A stretch of DNA of 64,000 nucleotides from Mycetocola_A sp015752285 (GTDB taxonomy: Bacteria; Actinomycetota; Actinomycetes; Actinomycetales; Microbacteriaceae): contig NZ_JADOUY010000001.1 in NCBI RefSeq assembly GCF_015752285.1, positions 701,245 through 765,244 on the forward strand, written 5' to 3'. The translations under genes and the position numbers were made by a program. Under the pieces are notes generated by a model, which was given only the letters and a program-made list of their open reading frames with translations, searched no databases and had not been told where the DNA came from. Shown here one piece after another: positions 42,339-50,999 of the stretch (the first letter of the stretch is position 1; every line of letters begins with the position of its first letter).

Positions 42339-43394
42339 CTACCGCGACCCGCTGGCAGCGCCCCGCGTCGCGAACCGCTGCTGCAGCAACACTGCCGCGA
42401 CGATGATGAGGCCTTTGGTGATCAGCTGAACCGACGTGTCGATGTTGTTCTGGGTGAACACGTTCGTCAGGGTGGAGAAGATCAGCACACCGAGCACTGT
42501 GCCGACGATCGTTCCTCGGCCACCGATGAGCAGCGTGCCTCCGACGACGACCGCAGCGATGGCATCCAGCTCGTAGAGGAGTCCGTGGGTCGAGGTCCCT
42601 GCTGTCGTGCGGCCGAGCATCATGATGGCGGCGATGCCGACGGTGAAACCGGACAGCACGTAGATCATCACCAGGTGACGCTTCACGTTGATGCCGGCGA
42701 GGCGGGATGCTTCGCGGTTGCCGCCGATTGCAACGGTGCGGCGACCGAAAGTGGTGCGGTTGAGCAGGACCCAGCCGGCGATGGCGACGATCGCGAAGAT
42801 CCAGACCAGGATGGGCACACCGAGCAGGTTGGCCCGAGTGAACTCGAGGAAACCGGTGTTCGTGACGATCTGGGTGCGCCGACCGGAGATGAGCTCAGCG
42901 AATCCACGTGCGCCGACCAGCATGGCGAGCGTTGCCATGAAGGCAACGACGTTTCCGTAGGCGATGACAATGCCGTTGACGAGGCCGGCCGCTGCGCCGA
43001 CGGCGAGCGGAACGAGGATCATCAGCAGCCAGGAACTCTGCGTCGCCGCAGCCTGGAGTGCGGGGAGACTCGCAACGACGGTCGCGAGACCCATCACCGA
43101 ACCCACGGACAGGTCGATACCTCCTGCGATGATGACGAAGGTCATGCCGATCGTGATCACCCCGATGATCGAGGCGAATCGGAGGATGGTGAGGAAGTTG
43201 TTGATGTCGGCGAACCGGTCGCCCGCCGTCACCGTTCCGATGATCACAAGCACGACGAGTGCGATGACGAGCCCGAGGTTGCGCCCGACGGACCCGCCGA
43301 GGATCCGTTTGAGGGCGCTCGGCCGTTCGGCCTGCTGCGATGCGCCGGGGAGCGGCGTGGCATCCGTAACGGAGTGGGTCTTCTGCTCGCTCAC
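42339..43394 (-). CDS. RbsC-type sugar ABC transporter permease
   Basis: A 351-aa permease with eight to ten predicted helices and the RbsC/BPD_transp_2 signature GGIDLSVGSVMGLATVV and AIGGNREASRLAGINV. It forms the membrane channel for a pentose, hexose or inositol importer. Its ATG overlaps the stop of the ATPase gene (ATGA). The binding protein is encoded divergently at 45087. Confidence 0.94.
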   Translation of the reverse strand: MSEQKTHSVTDATPLPGASQQAERPSALKRILGGSVGRNLGLVIALVVLVIIGTVTAGDRFADINNFLTILRFASIIGVITIGMTFVIIAGGIDLSVGSVMGLATVVASLPALQAAATQSSWLLMILVPLAVGAAAGLVNGIVIAYGNVVAFMATLAMLVGARGFAELISGRRTQIVTNTGFLEFTRANLLGVPILVWIFAIVAIAGWVLLNRTTFGRRTVAIGGNREASRLAGINVKRHLVMIYVLSGFTVGIAAIMMLGRTTAGTSTHGLLYELDAIAAVVVGGTLLIGGRGTIVGTVLGVLIFSTLTNVFTQNNIDTSVQLITKGLIIVAAVLLQQRFATRGAASGSR

Positions 43395-44911
43395 GCGGCA
43401 CTTCCTTTCATGACGAGGTCGAGCACACCGGATTCATCGATGTCGCTGGCGTTCTTTTCTGCCAGTACTTCTCCGTCCCCGATGACGAGCACGCGGTCGG
43501 CGAGGCCGAGGACCTCTTCGATCTCGCTCGACACGACGACGATGGCGGTGCCCTCGGCCGCGAGGCGACGGATGAGGACGTAGATCTCCGCTCGCGCCCC
43601 GACGTCGACGCCGCGCGTCGGTTCGTCGAGGAGCAGCACGCGGGTGCCGTGCACGAGCCAGCGGGCCAGGAGAATCTTCTGTTGGTTGCCGCCTGAGAGA
43701 GTGCGAGCCGGCCGTTCGGGTTCGGCCGGTCGCAATTCGAGCGCTTCGATCTGCTCGCGGGCGGCATCTTTCTCCGCCCCTTCGTTGAGCATCCCGCCGC
43801 GGGCGAAGCGGCTGAAGGTGGACAGCGTGACGTTCCTGTAGATCGGCTCGTCGAGGATGAGGCCCTGGCTCTTGCGCTCTTCGGGCGAGAATCCCATCTC
43901 GGCGCCCACGGCAGAACTCACCGAGCCGGGGTGCAGGGTCTTGCCCTGTACGGCAACGGTTCCGGATGTCGCTTTGCGCGCACCGTAGATCGTCTCCAGG
44001 ATCTCGGATCGGCCGGACCCGACGAGCCCGGCGAGGCCGACGATCTCGCCTGCTCGCACGGTGAAGTCCACGTCGGAGAAGTGCCCGCGCAGGTTGAGGT
44101 GGTTCACCTCGAGAAGGACGGGGGCGTTCGAAGGAACCGGAACGGCAACCGGGAAGACGTTGGCGACGTCGCGCCCCGTCATCAGCTTGATGAGCGCCGG
44201 GGTCGGCGTCTCCGACACGGCAAGCCCGCTCGCCGTGCTCCTGCCGTCCTTGATCACCGAGATGCGGTCGCCGATCTGCCTGATCTCCTCGAGACGGTGC
44301 GAGATGTAGATGACGGCGATGCCCTGGCCGGTCAGTTCACGGATGACCCGGAACAGGTTCGCAACCTCACCCGAGTCGAGCACGGCGCTCGGTTCATCCA
44401 TGATGATGAGCTTCGTGTCGCGGGAGAGGGCTCGCGCCATGCTGACGATTTGTTTCGTCGCGGCCGAGAGCTCGCCGACCTCGGTCGAGGGCGGGATGTC
44501 GCCGTGGCCGAGGCGGGTGAGGAGTTCGCGGGTGAGTCGGTTCGCGTGCGCGACCTTGAGCATCCCGCCAGTGGAGTGTTCGTGGCCGAGAAAGATGTTC
44601 TCGGCGATGGTGAGGCCGTCGACGACGTCGAGCTCCTGGTACATCGTCGCAATGCCGAGGTCGAGCGCAGCGATGGGATCGGTGATGGCGACCGTCTCGC
44701 CCTGCCACCGGATCTCACCGGCATCGGGCTGGTGCACTCCTGAGAGTGTCTTGATCAGTGTGGACTTGCCTGCACCGTTCTGGCCGAGAACACAGTGCAC
44801 CTCGCCGGCCCTGACGGCCAGATCGACGCCCGTGAGTGCCTGGACCCCGGCGAAGGACTTGGTGAGCCCGCGAACCTCGAGCAGGGGTGACGCATGGTCA
44901 TCATCGATCAT
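43391..44911 (-). CDS. RbsA-type sugar ABC transporter ATPase (fused tandem)
   Basis: A 506-aa protein with two ABC ATPase domains in tandem. Domain 1 has Walker A GQNGAGKST, signature LSAATKQIVSMARAL and Walker B LIIMDEPSA; domain 2 has a degenerate Walker A (GLVGSGRSE) and signature LSGGNQQKILLARWL, as is normal for RbsA/MglA. ATG 44911 follows a minus-strand TAGATT -10 by 6 nt, implying a leaderless mRNA. It energises the RbsC permease encoded next. Confidence 0.95.
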   Translation of the reverse strand: MIDDDHASPLLEVRGLTKSFAGVQALTGVDLAVRAGEVHCVLGQNGAGKSTLIKTLSGVHQPDAGEIRWQGETVAITDPIAALDLGIATMYQELDVVDGLTIAENIFLGHEHSTGGMLKVAHANRLTRELLTRLGHGDIPPSTEVGELSAATKQIVSMARALSRDTKLIIMDEPSAVLDSGEVANLFRVIRELTGQGIAVIYISHRLEEIRQIGDRISVIKDGRSTASGLAVSETPTPALIKLMTGRDVANVFPVAVPVPSNAPVLLEVNHLNLRGHFSDVDFTVRAGEIVGLAGLVGSGRSEILETIYGARKATSGTVAVQGKTLHPGSVSSAVGAEMGFSPEERKSQGLILDEPIYRNVTLSTFSRFARGGMLNEGAEKDAAREQIEALELRPAEPERPARTLSGGNQQKILLARWLVHGTRVLLLDEPTRGVDVGARAEIYVLIRRLAAEGTAIVVVSSEIEEVLGLADRVLVIGDGEVLAEKNASDIDESGVLDLVMKGSAA

Positions 44912-44990
44912 GAGCGCAATCTAGCACAGATATGACGATGGACAACAATAAGTCGTCGATTTTGTTATCACTTCTGCTAAGGTGGCACAC
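44912..44990. promoter_or_regulatory. Divergent promoter region of the RbsABC-type cluster
   Basis: Toward the ATPase gene: TTGTTG, 19 bp, TAGATT (44923-44918), then 6 nt to ATG. Toward the binding protein: an extended -10 TGCTAAGGT (44975-44983). Between them an imperfect palindrome AAGTCG-t-CGATTT (44950-44962) is a candidate operator for the ROK protein at 48599-49804. Confidence 0.55.
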
Positions 44991-45086
44991 GTCAACGTCG
45001 ACATCAGCACCCCGTTCATGAGCACCAGGGGCCGCAGCTCCCTCCTCGTTGGCACCCTTGCGAACGACACACAACGGAGGAACCAC

Positions 45087-46136
45087 ATGCTTTCACTGAA
45101 CAAGCGGCAACGGATGCTCGTTGCTGCAGGCGCCACTCTGGCCGCCGCTCTCGTGCTGACCGGCTGTACGCCCGGTGACACGGGAACGAACACGGGTGCG
45201 GAACCCGGCGGAGGATCCGTCGAAGACAACGAGGCGGAGGGTGACACCATCACCATCGGCTTCTCTGGTCCAGCAGCCGACCACGGCTGGCTCGGCGCCA
45301 TCAACGCCGGCGCGCTCGCCGAAGCGGAGAAGTACCCGGACATCGACCTCAAGGTCGCTGAGGGAACCAACGACGCCAACCTGCAGATCAGCCAGGTCGA
45401 GGGCTTCATCAACGACGGCGTCGACGCCATCGTGCTGCTCCCCACAGACGGTGCCGCACTCACCGAGGTCGCCATCCAGGCCATGGAAGCCGGGATTCCG
45501 GTGATCAACGTCGACCGCGAGTTCTCGAGCACCTTCGCCTCGCGCGTCACCATCCTCGGTGACAACTACGGCATGGGCGTCTCAGCCGGCACCTACATCT
45601 GCGAAGAGGTCGGTGACAACCCGGATGCCGTCGTGGCCGAGATCGCCGGAATCGACTCGCTTCCGCTGACCCAGGACCGCAGCCAGGGCTTCGCCGACGC
45701 GCTCGAAGACTGCGGACTCGAGGTCTCGAACCGCGTCGCCGCTGACTTCACCGTGCAGGGCGGAGAAGCAGCGACATCGCAGCTCCTCTCGGCAGCGCCG
45801 CAGATCGACGCGCTGTGGAACCACGACGACGACCAGGGCATCGGCGTCCTCGCGGCGATCGACGCCGCAGGCCGCGACGAGTTCATCATGGTCGGTGGCG
45901 CCGGATCGAAGAACGCCATGGACCTGATCAAGAGCGGCGACAGCGTGTTGAAGGCGACGGTCATCTACCCGTCGACGCAGGCCGCTGATGGCATCCGTCT
46001 CGCCCGCCTCGTGGCCCAGGACAAGGCGCTGAGCGACCTGGTCGAGATCGAGGTTCCGAACCGCATCGTCCTCAACGCCCCCGTCGTGACAGCGGAGAAC
46101 GTCGACAAGTACCTGCCAACGGCTTTCGAGTCGTAG
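45087..46136 (+). CDS. RbsB-type sugar-binding lipoprotein
   Basis: A 349-aa periplasmic-binding-protein-like lipoprotein, lipobox LVLTGC with Cys27, then a Gly/Asn/Glu linker. The type 1 binding fold shows TITIGFSGPAADHGWLGAIN, VDAIVLLPTDGAALTEVA, VINVDREFS and ALWNHDDDQGIGVLAAID. ACGGAGG precedes ATG 45087. It works with the divergently encoded ATPase and permease. Likely ligands are a monosaccharide, anhydrosugar or inositol. Confidence 0.94.
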   Translation: MLSLNKRQRMLVAAGATLAAALVLTGCTPGDTGTNTGAEPGGGSVEDNEAEGDTITIGFSGPAADHGWLGAINAGALAEAEKYPDIDLKVAEGTNDANLQISQVEGFINDGVDAIVLLPTDGAALTEVAIQAMEAGIPVINVDREFSSTFASRVTILGDNYGMGVSAGTYICEEVGDNPDAVVAEIAGIDSLPLTQDRSQGFADALEDCGLEVSNRVAADFTVQGGEAATSQLLSAAPQIDALWNHDDDQGIGVLAAIDAAGRDEFIMVGGAGSKNAMDLIKSGDSVLKATVIYPSTQAADGIRLARLVAQDKALSDLVEIEVPNRIVLNAPVVTAENVDKYLPTAFES

Positions 46137-46144
46137 GCGATCCG

Positions 46145-46175
46145 GGCGGGGGCGCCCTCGGGCGCCCCCGCCTTT
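46145..46175 (+). terminator. Strong hairpin after the binding protein gene
   Basis: A perfect 13-bp G+C stem (46145-46157 with 46160-46172), 2-nt loop and TTT lie 8 bp after the stop. It is placed before the oxidoreductase gene, so partial termination would keep binding protein expression above that of the enzymes. Confidence 0.8.
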
Positions 46176-46221
46176 CCATTGCACCGCTGCGCTCGCGGCG
46201 GACTGCCAGAAAGAAGGAACT

Positions 46222-47400
46222 GTGACCCCCACACCACTTCGCATCGCCATGATCGGCTACGGCTTCATGGGTGCAGCGCACTCGCAGGGATGGAGGGTCG
46301 CACCCCGATTCTTCGATCTGCCGGCGACTCCCGAGATGACGCTGCTGGTCGGCCGCAACGCCGAAGCCACGGCAGCCGCTGCCGAGAAGTTCGGCTGGGC
46401 CGAGACGGCGACGGACTGGCGGGATGCCATCGCGCGCGACGACATCGACGTGATCGACATCGTCACTCCCGGTGACTCCCACGTCGAGATCGCGATCGCC
46501 GCCCTCGAGGCTGGCAAGCACGTGCTCTGCGAGAAGCCGCTGGCGAACACCGTCGATGAAGCCCGTGCGATGGCGGATGCCGCGGAGAAGGCGGCTGCGA
46601 ACGGCGTCTACGCGATGGTCGGCTTCACCTACCGTCGTGTTCCTGCGGCCACCTTCGCTCGCGACCTCGTCGCCTCGGGCGCGATCGGCGACATCCGCCA
46701 GGTTCGCGCCATGTACCTGCAGGACTGGCTCGTCGACCCGGAGGTTCCGCTGGCCTGGCGGCTGCAGAAGCACCTCGCCGGCTCGGGCGCGCTGGGCGAC
46801 ATCGGAGCGCACGCCATCGACCTGGCCCAGTTCATCACCGGCCAGCGCCTCACGAGCGTCAGCGGCATGATGGAGACCTTCGTCAAGCAGCGCCCGAAGA
46901 TCGCGGAGGTCTCGGGGCTGTCAGGGACGGCATCCGACGAGATGGGTGACGTCACCGTCGACGACCTTGCACTGTTCACCGGTCGGTTCGACGGGGGAGC
47001 CATCGGCTCGTTCGAGGCGACCCGTATGGCGACGGGCCGCAAGAACGCCCTGCGCATCGAGGTCGCCGGCTCGACGGGAGCGATCTCCTTCGACCTCGAG
47101 AACCTCAACGAGCTCGGCTTCTACGATGCAACCGCACCGGCGGATCGTCAGGGTTTCACACGGATCCTCGTCACCGAACCCGAGCACCCCTACATGTCGG
47201 CGTGGTGGCCGACTGGCCACATGCTCGGCTACGAGCACGGTTTCAGTCACCAGGCCCGCGACTTCGTCGTCGGGGTTGTCGAGGGCAGCCAGCCGACGCC
47301 GTCGTTCGCCGACGGCCTGCAGGTGCAACAGGTGCTCGACGCGGTCGAGCGCAGCGCCGAGGCGGGGAGCGCGTGGACCGCAACCTCCGGTACTCGCTGA
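46222..47400 (+). CDS. Gfo/Idh/MocA-family sugar dehydrogenase
   Basis: A 392-aa dehydrogenase. Rossmann motif MIGYGFMGAAHSQGW, EKP motif VLCEKPLANT, catalytic helix GSGALGDIGAHAIDLAQF. Segments YLQDWLVDPEVPLAWR and TPSFADGLQVQQVLD recall the levoglucosan-dehydrogenase-like and inositol-dehydrogenase-like subgroup; this is from memory and approximate. GTG 46222 follows AAGAAGGA. The TIM-barrel isomerase gene follows, so oxidation at a ring hydroxyl followed by isomerisation or elimination is a reasonable pathway. Confidence 0.9.
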   Translation: MTPTPLRIAMIGYGFMGAAHSQGWRVAPRFFDLPATPEMTLLVGRNAEATAAAAEKFGWAETATDWRDAIARDDIDVIDIVTPGDSHVEIAIAALEAGKHVLCEKPLANTVDEARAMADAAEKAAANGVYAMVGFTYRRVPAATFARDLVASGAIGDIRQVRAMYLQDWLVDPEVPLAWRLQKHLAGSGALGDIGAHAIDLAQFITGQRLTSVSGMMETFVKQRPKIAEVSGLSGTASDEMGDVTVDDLALFTGRFDGGAIGSFEATRMATGRKNALRIEVAGSTGAISFDLENLNELGFYDATAPADRQGFTRILVTEPEHPYMSAWWPTGHMLGYEHGFSHQARDFVVGVVEGSQPTPSFADGLQVQQVLDAVERSAEAGSAWTATSGTR

Positions 47401-47446
47401 GCCGCGGCATCCGTTTCTACGATCGATATCGACCAAGGAGTAAGTC

Positions 47447-48451
47447 ATGACCCGTCCAGTCACGTTGTTCACCGGCCAGTGGGCCGACCTGCCGTTCGAA
47501 GAAGTCGCGCGTCTCGCCTCGGAGTGGGGCTACGACGGGCTCGAGATCGCCTGCTGGGGCGACCACCTCGACCCGTGGCGCTGGGACGACGAGGAGTACG
47601 TCGCCGGCAAGCTTGCGCTTCTGGAGAAGTACAACCTCAAGGTCTACACGATCTCGAATCACCTCAAGGGTCAGGCCGTGTGCGACGACCCGATCGATCA
47701 GCGGCACCGCGACATCCTTCCCGATGTGGTCTGGGGTGACGGCGATCCCGAAGGTGTGCGGCAGCGTGCGGCGGAAGAGCTGAAGAACACGGCGCGCCTG
47801 GCCGCGAAGCTCGGCGTGAAGACCGTGACCGGGTTCACCGGGTCGTCGATCTGGAAGTACGTGGCGATGTTCCCGCCGGCCTCTGAGGCCATGGTGGATG
47901 CCGGGTACCAGGACTTCGCCGACCGCTGGAACCCGATCCTCGACGTGTTCGACGAAGTGGGGGTGCGGTTCGCGCACGAGGTGCACCCGTCCGAGATCGC
48001 ATACGACTACTGGACGACGGTGCGCACGCTCGAGGCGATCGGGCACCGGGAGGCGTTCGGTCTCAACTGGGACCCGTCGCACATGGTGTGGCAGGACATC
48101 GACCCGGTCGGGTTCCTCTGGGACTTCAAGGACCGGATCTACCACGTGCACTGCAAGGACACGAAGAAGCGCCTGGGCAACGGACGCAACGGTCGGTTGT
48201 CGTCGCACCTGCCGTGGGCGGACCCGCGTCGTGGCTGGGACTTCATCTCCACAGGGCACGGCGATGTGCCGTGGGAAGACGCGTTCCGCATGATGAACGC
48301 GATCGGCTACGACGGCCCGCTGTCTGTGGAGTGGGAAGACGCCGGCATGGACCGCCTCGTCGGGGCGCCGGAAGCGCTCGCGTTCGTGCGGAAGTTCGCC
48401 TTCCCCGCGCCGGATGCCGCTTTCGACGCCGCGTTCAGCACAAAGCAGTAA
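47447..48451 (+). CDS. Sugar phosphate isomerase/epimerase (AP_endonuc_2 TIM barrel)
   Basis: A 334-aa xylose-isomerase-like TIM barrel. Predicted metal ligands are spread over HEVHPSE, NWDPSHMVW, HVHCKDTKK and SVEWEDAG. AAGGAG precedes ATG 47447. It lies 46 bp after the Gfo/Idh/MocA gene. Family members act as keto-sugar epimerases, isomerases or beta-eliminating lyases, so it probably processes the product of the dehydrogenase. The specific reaction cannot be fixed from sequence. Confidence 0.9.
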   Translation: MTRPVTLFTGQWADLPFEEVARLASEWGYDGLEIACWGDHLDPWRWDDEEYVAGKLALLEKYNLKVYTISNHLKGQAVCDDPIDQRHRDILPDVVWGDGDPEGVRQRAAEELKNTARLAAKLGVKTVTGFTGSSIWKYVAMFPPASEAMVDAGYQDFADRWNPILDVFDEVGVRFAHEVHPSEIAYDYWTTVRTLEAIGHREAFGLNWDPSHMVWQDIDPVGFLWDFKDRIYHVHCKDTKKRLGNGRNGRLSSHLPWADPRRGWDFISTGHGDVPWEDAFRMMNAIGYDGPLSVEWEDAGMDRLVGAPEALAFVRKFAFPAPDAAFDAAFSTKQ

Positions 48452-48598
48452 CGCTCCGATCGGGCGTGTCGGGATTCCGGGGGGAATCTGATCGGTCCCG
48501 GAGGGCTGTTCACCGTTCTGGTGGGAAGCTTTTCGGGACCTTTCGCGTGTGCGGCCGCGGCCGAGAACTCGCGAGCGGAGCGCGGACGAGTCTGCGGG

Positions 48599-49804
48599 TC
48601 AGCGCGCGGCGGCATCCGCCAGGTCGACCACCATCGCTTCGACGCTCTCAGGGGAGAGCACGTGGTGGATGGCGAGGATGCTCGCCCCGAGCACTGCCGC
48701 ATTCGCCCCGACACTCGACTGGGTGATCTGCAGATGCTGTGTGGCGAGCGGCATCGACCGCGCGTAGACGACCTCGCGCACTCCGGCGATGAGATGCTCG
48801 CCGGCCTGAGCCATTGCGCCGCCGACGACGATGACCGACGGATTGATGAGGCTGATCGCCGCGTTGAGGATCTCGCCCAGGTCACGCCCCGCCTGCCGCA
48901 CCGCCTGGATCGCCTTCTGATTGCCCGACCGCACGAGTTCGATGACGTCCTGGCTGGATTCTGCCGCCAGTCCCTGCTCGGAGAGGATCGCCGCGAGGGC
49001 GGGCCCGGATGCGACCGCTTCGAGGCACCCCAGGTTGCCGCAGTGACAGACGGTCTCGCTGCTGCGTGAGACCCGCACGTGCCCGATGTCGCCGGCCACT
49101 CCCTGGGCGCCGCGCTGGAGCATCCCTCGGGAGATGACCCCGGCTCCGATGCCGGTGGCGACCTTCACGAAGATGAGGTGGTCGATCTCTGGCCACGCGA
49201 CCTCACGTTCGCCCAGCGCCATGATGTTCACGTCGTTGTCGACGAGCACTGGCACGGAGAAGTGGGCGCCGAGCCAGGCGGGGACGTCGAAGTTGTCCCA
49301 GCCGGGCATGATCGGCGGGTTGATCGGCCGGCCGCTCGAGTGCTCGACCGGTCCGGGCAGGCCGACGCCGATTGCGAGCAGGTCCTCGAGGGTGCGCCCG
49401 GCGCGCTGCACGAGGTCGTCCCCTGCGGTGATGACCCAGTCGAGAACCGCTTCAGGTCCTTCGGTGACCGCGATGGTGGCGGCGTCCTCGCTGAGCGGGC
49501 GGCCGACGAGGTCGCTGACGGCGATGCGCACGTGGGTCGCACCGATGTCGACGGCGAGCACGACCTTGTTGCCGCCGGTCAGCGCGAACTGTGACGAGGG
49601 GCGCCCGCCGGTCGACGGCGCCGTTTCGGCCGGACCGATCAGGCCGAGTTGCAGCAGGGAATCGATACGCAGGCCCACCGTGGAGCGAGCCAGTCCGGTG
49701 AGTGTGGCGAGTTCGGTGCGGGTGCGTGGCCGGCCATCGCGCAGGATCTGGAAAATGTCGCTCGTCGCCGACGATCCGAGGGCGGTAGGACTTATGTCGA
49801 CCAT
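48599..49804 (-). CDS. ROK-family regulator with intact zinc motif
   Basis: A 401-aa protein. Winged helix TELATLTGLARSTVGLRIDSL, then ROK domain with VVLAVDIGATHVRIAVSDLV and LVDNDVNIMALGE. Unlike the two other ROK proteins in the window it keeps the zinc motif (VCHCGNLGCLEAVASG) and the GHVRV context. It converges on the isomerase gene and is the likely regulator of the RbsABC-type cluster. Autonomous sugar-kinase activity is improbable given the N-terminal DNA-binding domain. Confidence 0.92.
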   Translation of the reverse strand: MVDISPTALGSSATSDIFQILRDGRPRTRTELATLTGLARSTVGLRIDSLLQLGLIGPAETAPSTGGRPSSQFALTGGNKVVLAVDIGATHVRIAVSDLVGRPLSEDAATIAVTEGPEAVLDWVITAGDDLVQRAGRTLEDLLAIGVGLPGPVEHSSGRPINPPIMPGWDNFDVPAWLGAHFSVPVLVDNDVNIMALGEREVAWPEIDHLIFVKVATGIGAGVISRGMLQRGAQGVAGDIGHVRVSRSSETVCHCGNLGCLEAVASGPALAAILSEQGLAAESSQDVIELVRSGNQKAIQAVRQAGRDLGEILNAAISLINPSVIVVGGAMAQAGEHLIAGVREVVYARSMPLATQHLQITQSSVGANAAVLGASILAIHHVLSPESVEAMVVDLADAAAR

Positions 49805-50016
49805 CGTACATTTCTATCACACTGGCCGGTCAAAAGTGCGCCTGCTTCGTCATATGTTGCCTGTCGCGCGTTATTGCCGCGGTCGCCCGAACGGTCTCTC
49901 GGTTCGCAGCGTTCGGAGAAAACGCGTGCGGGGCGGCAACGCGGCAGGCATGAGTCGGATCCGGCCCGGGTCTGCGATGTTGCGCACCGTGCTCCCACGG
50001 CGGCTACCGTGGAAGC

Positions 50017-50910
50017 ATGCCTGCCTTGATCCGCGACACGCGCGACCCGACCACGGCGCTACCCCGCGCCGAGTGGCAGGCGCGCGATGACGCCCACCGT
50101 CAGCGCGCAGACGACCTCACCGCCGACTGGCGGGTGCGTGTGCAGCGCGGCGAGAAGCATCCGATCGAGGACTTCCTCTTCACCTACTACCCTCTCAAGC
50201 CCGGCCTGCTGCGGCGCTGGCACCCCGGAGCCGGCCTCGAACTGACGGATGCCGCGTCACTCGACCGCGCGACCTGGCGTTGGTATCGCACCGAGGGCAC
50301 CGGCGTCACCGTGGACGCGGCAGCCCTCCTGGAAGCGCGGGGCTCCACCGTCGACTTCATCGAGAAGCTGCTCAGCCGCACCGCCGCCAGGGTCAGCCAG
50401 TTCGGATGCTTCGGTCTCCACGAATGGGCGATGGTGTATCGGCAGGGTGAGCATCGGCATCCCGTTCCGCTGCGCCTGGGCCAGGCCGCGACCGACGAGG
50501 TCGTCGAGTCGCATCACATCGGCTGCTCGCACTTCGACGCGTTCCGGTTCTTCACCCCGGATGCCGTCCCACGCAACCGCCTGCGACCCACCCGTGAGGG
50601 TGTCGCTGAGCTCGAGCAGCCCGGCTGCCTGCACGCCGGCATGGACGTCTACAAGTGGGCGATCAAGCTCGGGCCCCTCGTCCCAGGCGAAGTGCTGCTC
50701 GACGCGTTCGCGCTGGCTCGGGACATCCGCTGGCTCGACATGCGCGCCTCGCCGTACGACATGGCGCCGTGGGGTGCTGAGCCGGTCGCCATCGAGACGC
50801 CGGAGGGCAAAGCCGAGTACGTGCGCCAGCAGCGCGCGTTCGCCGACCGCTCCAACGCGTTGAGGGCTCGGGTGGTCGAGGCGATCCAGGTCGCGCGGCG
50901 CGCGGTGTGA
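50017..50910 (+). CDS. Conserved actinobacterial protein, unknown function
   Basis: A 297-aa soluble protein with conserved-looking clusters: HPIEDFLFTYYPLKPGLLRRWHPG region (FLFTYYPLKP, RRWHPG), GCFGLHEWAMVY, ESHHIGCSHFDAFRFFT and DIRWLDMRASPYDM. Homologues are sometimes labelled 3-methyladenine DNA glycosylase, but no helix-hairpin-helix GPD motif is visible, so I do not adopt that name. The many His and Cys (HHIGCSHFDAF) could bind a metal. ATG 50017 is 6 nt after a TACCGT hexamer, predicting a leaderless mRNA. Confidence 0.7.
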   Translation: MPALIRDTRDPTTALPRAEWQARDDAHRQRADDLTADWRVRVQRGEKHPIEDFLFTYYPLKPGLLRRWHPGAGLELTDAASLDRATWRWYRTEGTGVTVDAAALLEARGSTVDFIEKLLSRTAARVSQFGCFGLHEWAMVYRQGEHRHPVPLRLGQAATDEVVESHHIGCSHFDAFRFFTPDAVPRNRLRPTREGVAELEQPGCLHAGMDVYKWAIKLGPLVPGEVLLDAFALARDIRWLDMRASPYDMAPWGAEPVAIETPEGKAEYVRQQRAFADRSNALRARVVEAIQVARRAV

Positions 50911-50999
50911 ACCTCGGGAGGACTGCTGGCATGCGAAGATCGACGGGTTGCAGCGGCACAAGCCGTCAATGACGCTGACAGACGACGAGGTCACAACGC

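Noticed and set aside
50017..50910. Annotation as 3-methyladenine DNA glycosylase
   Set aside because: No HhH-GPD motif or catalytic Asp context is visible; kept as unknown function.
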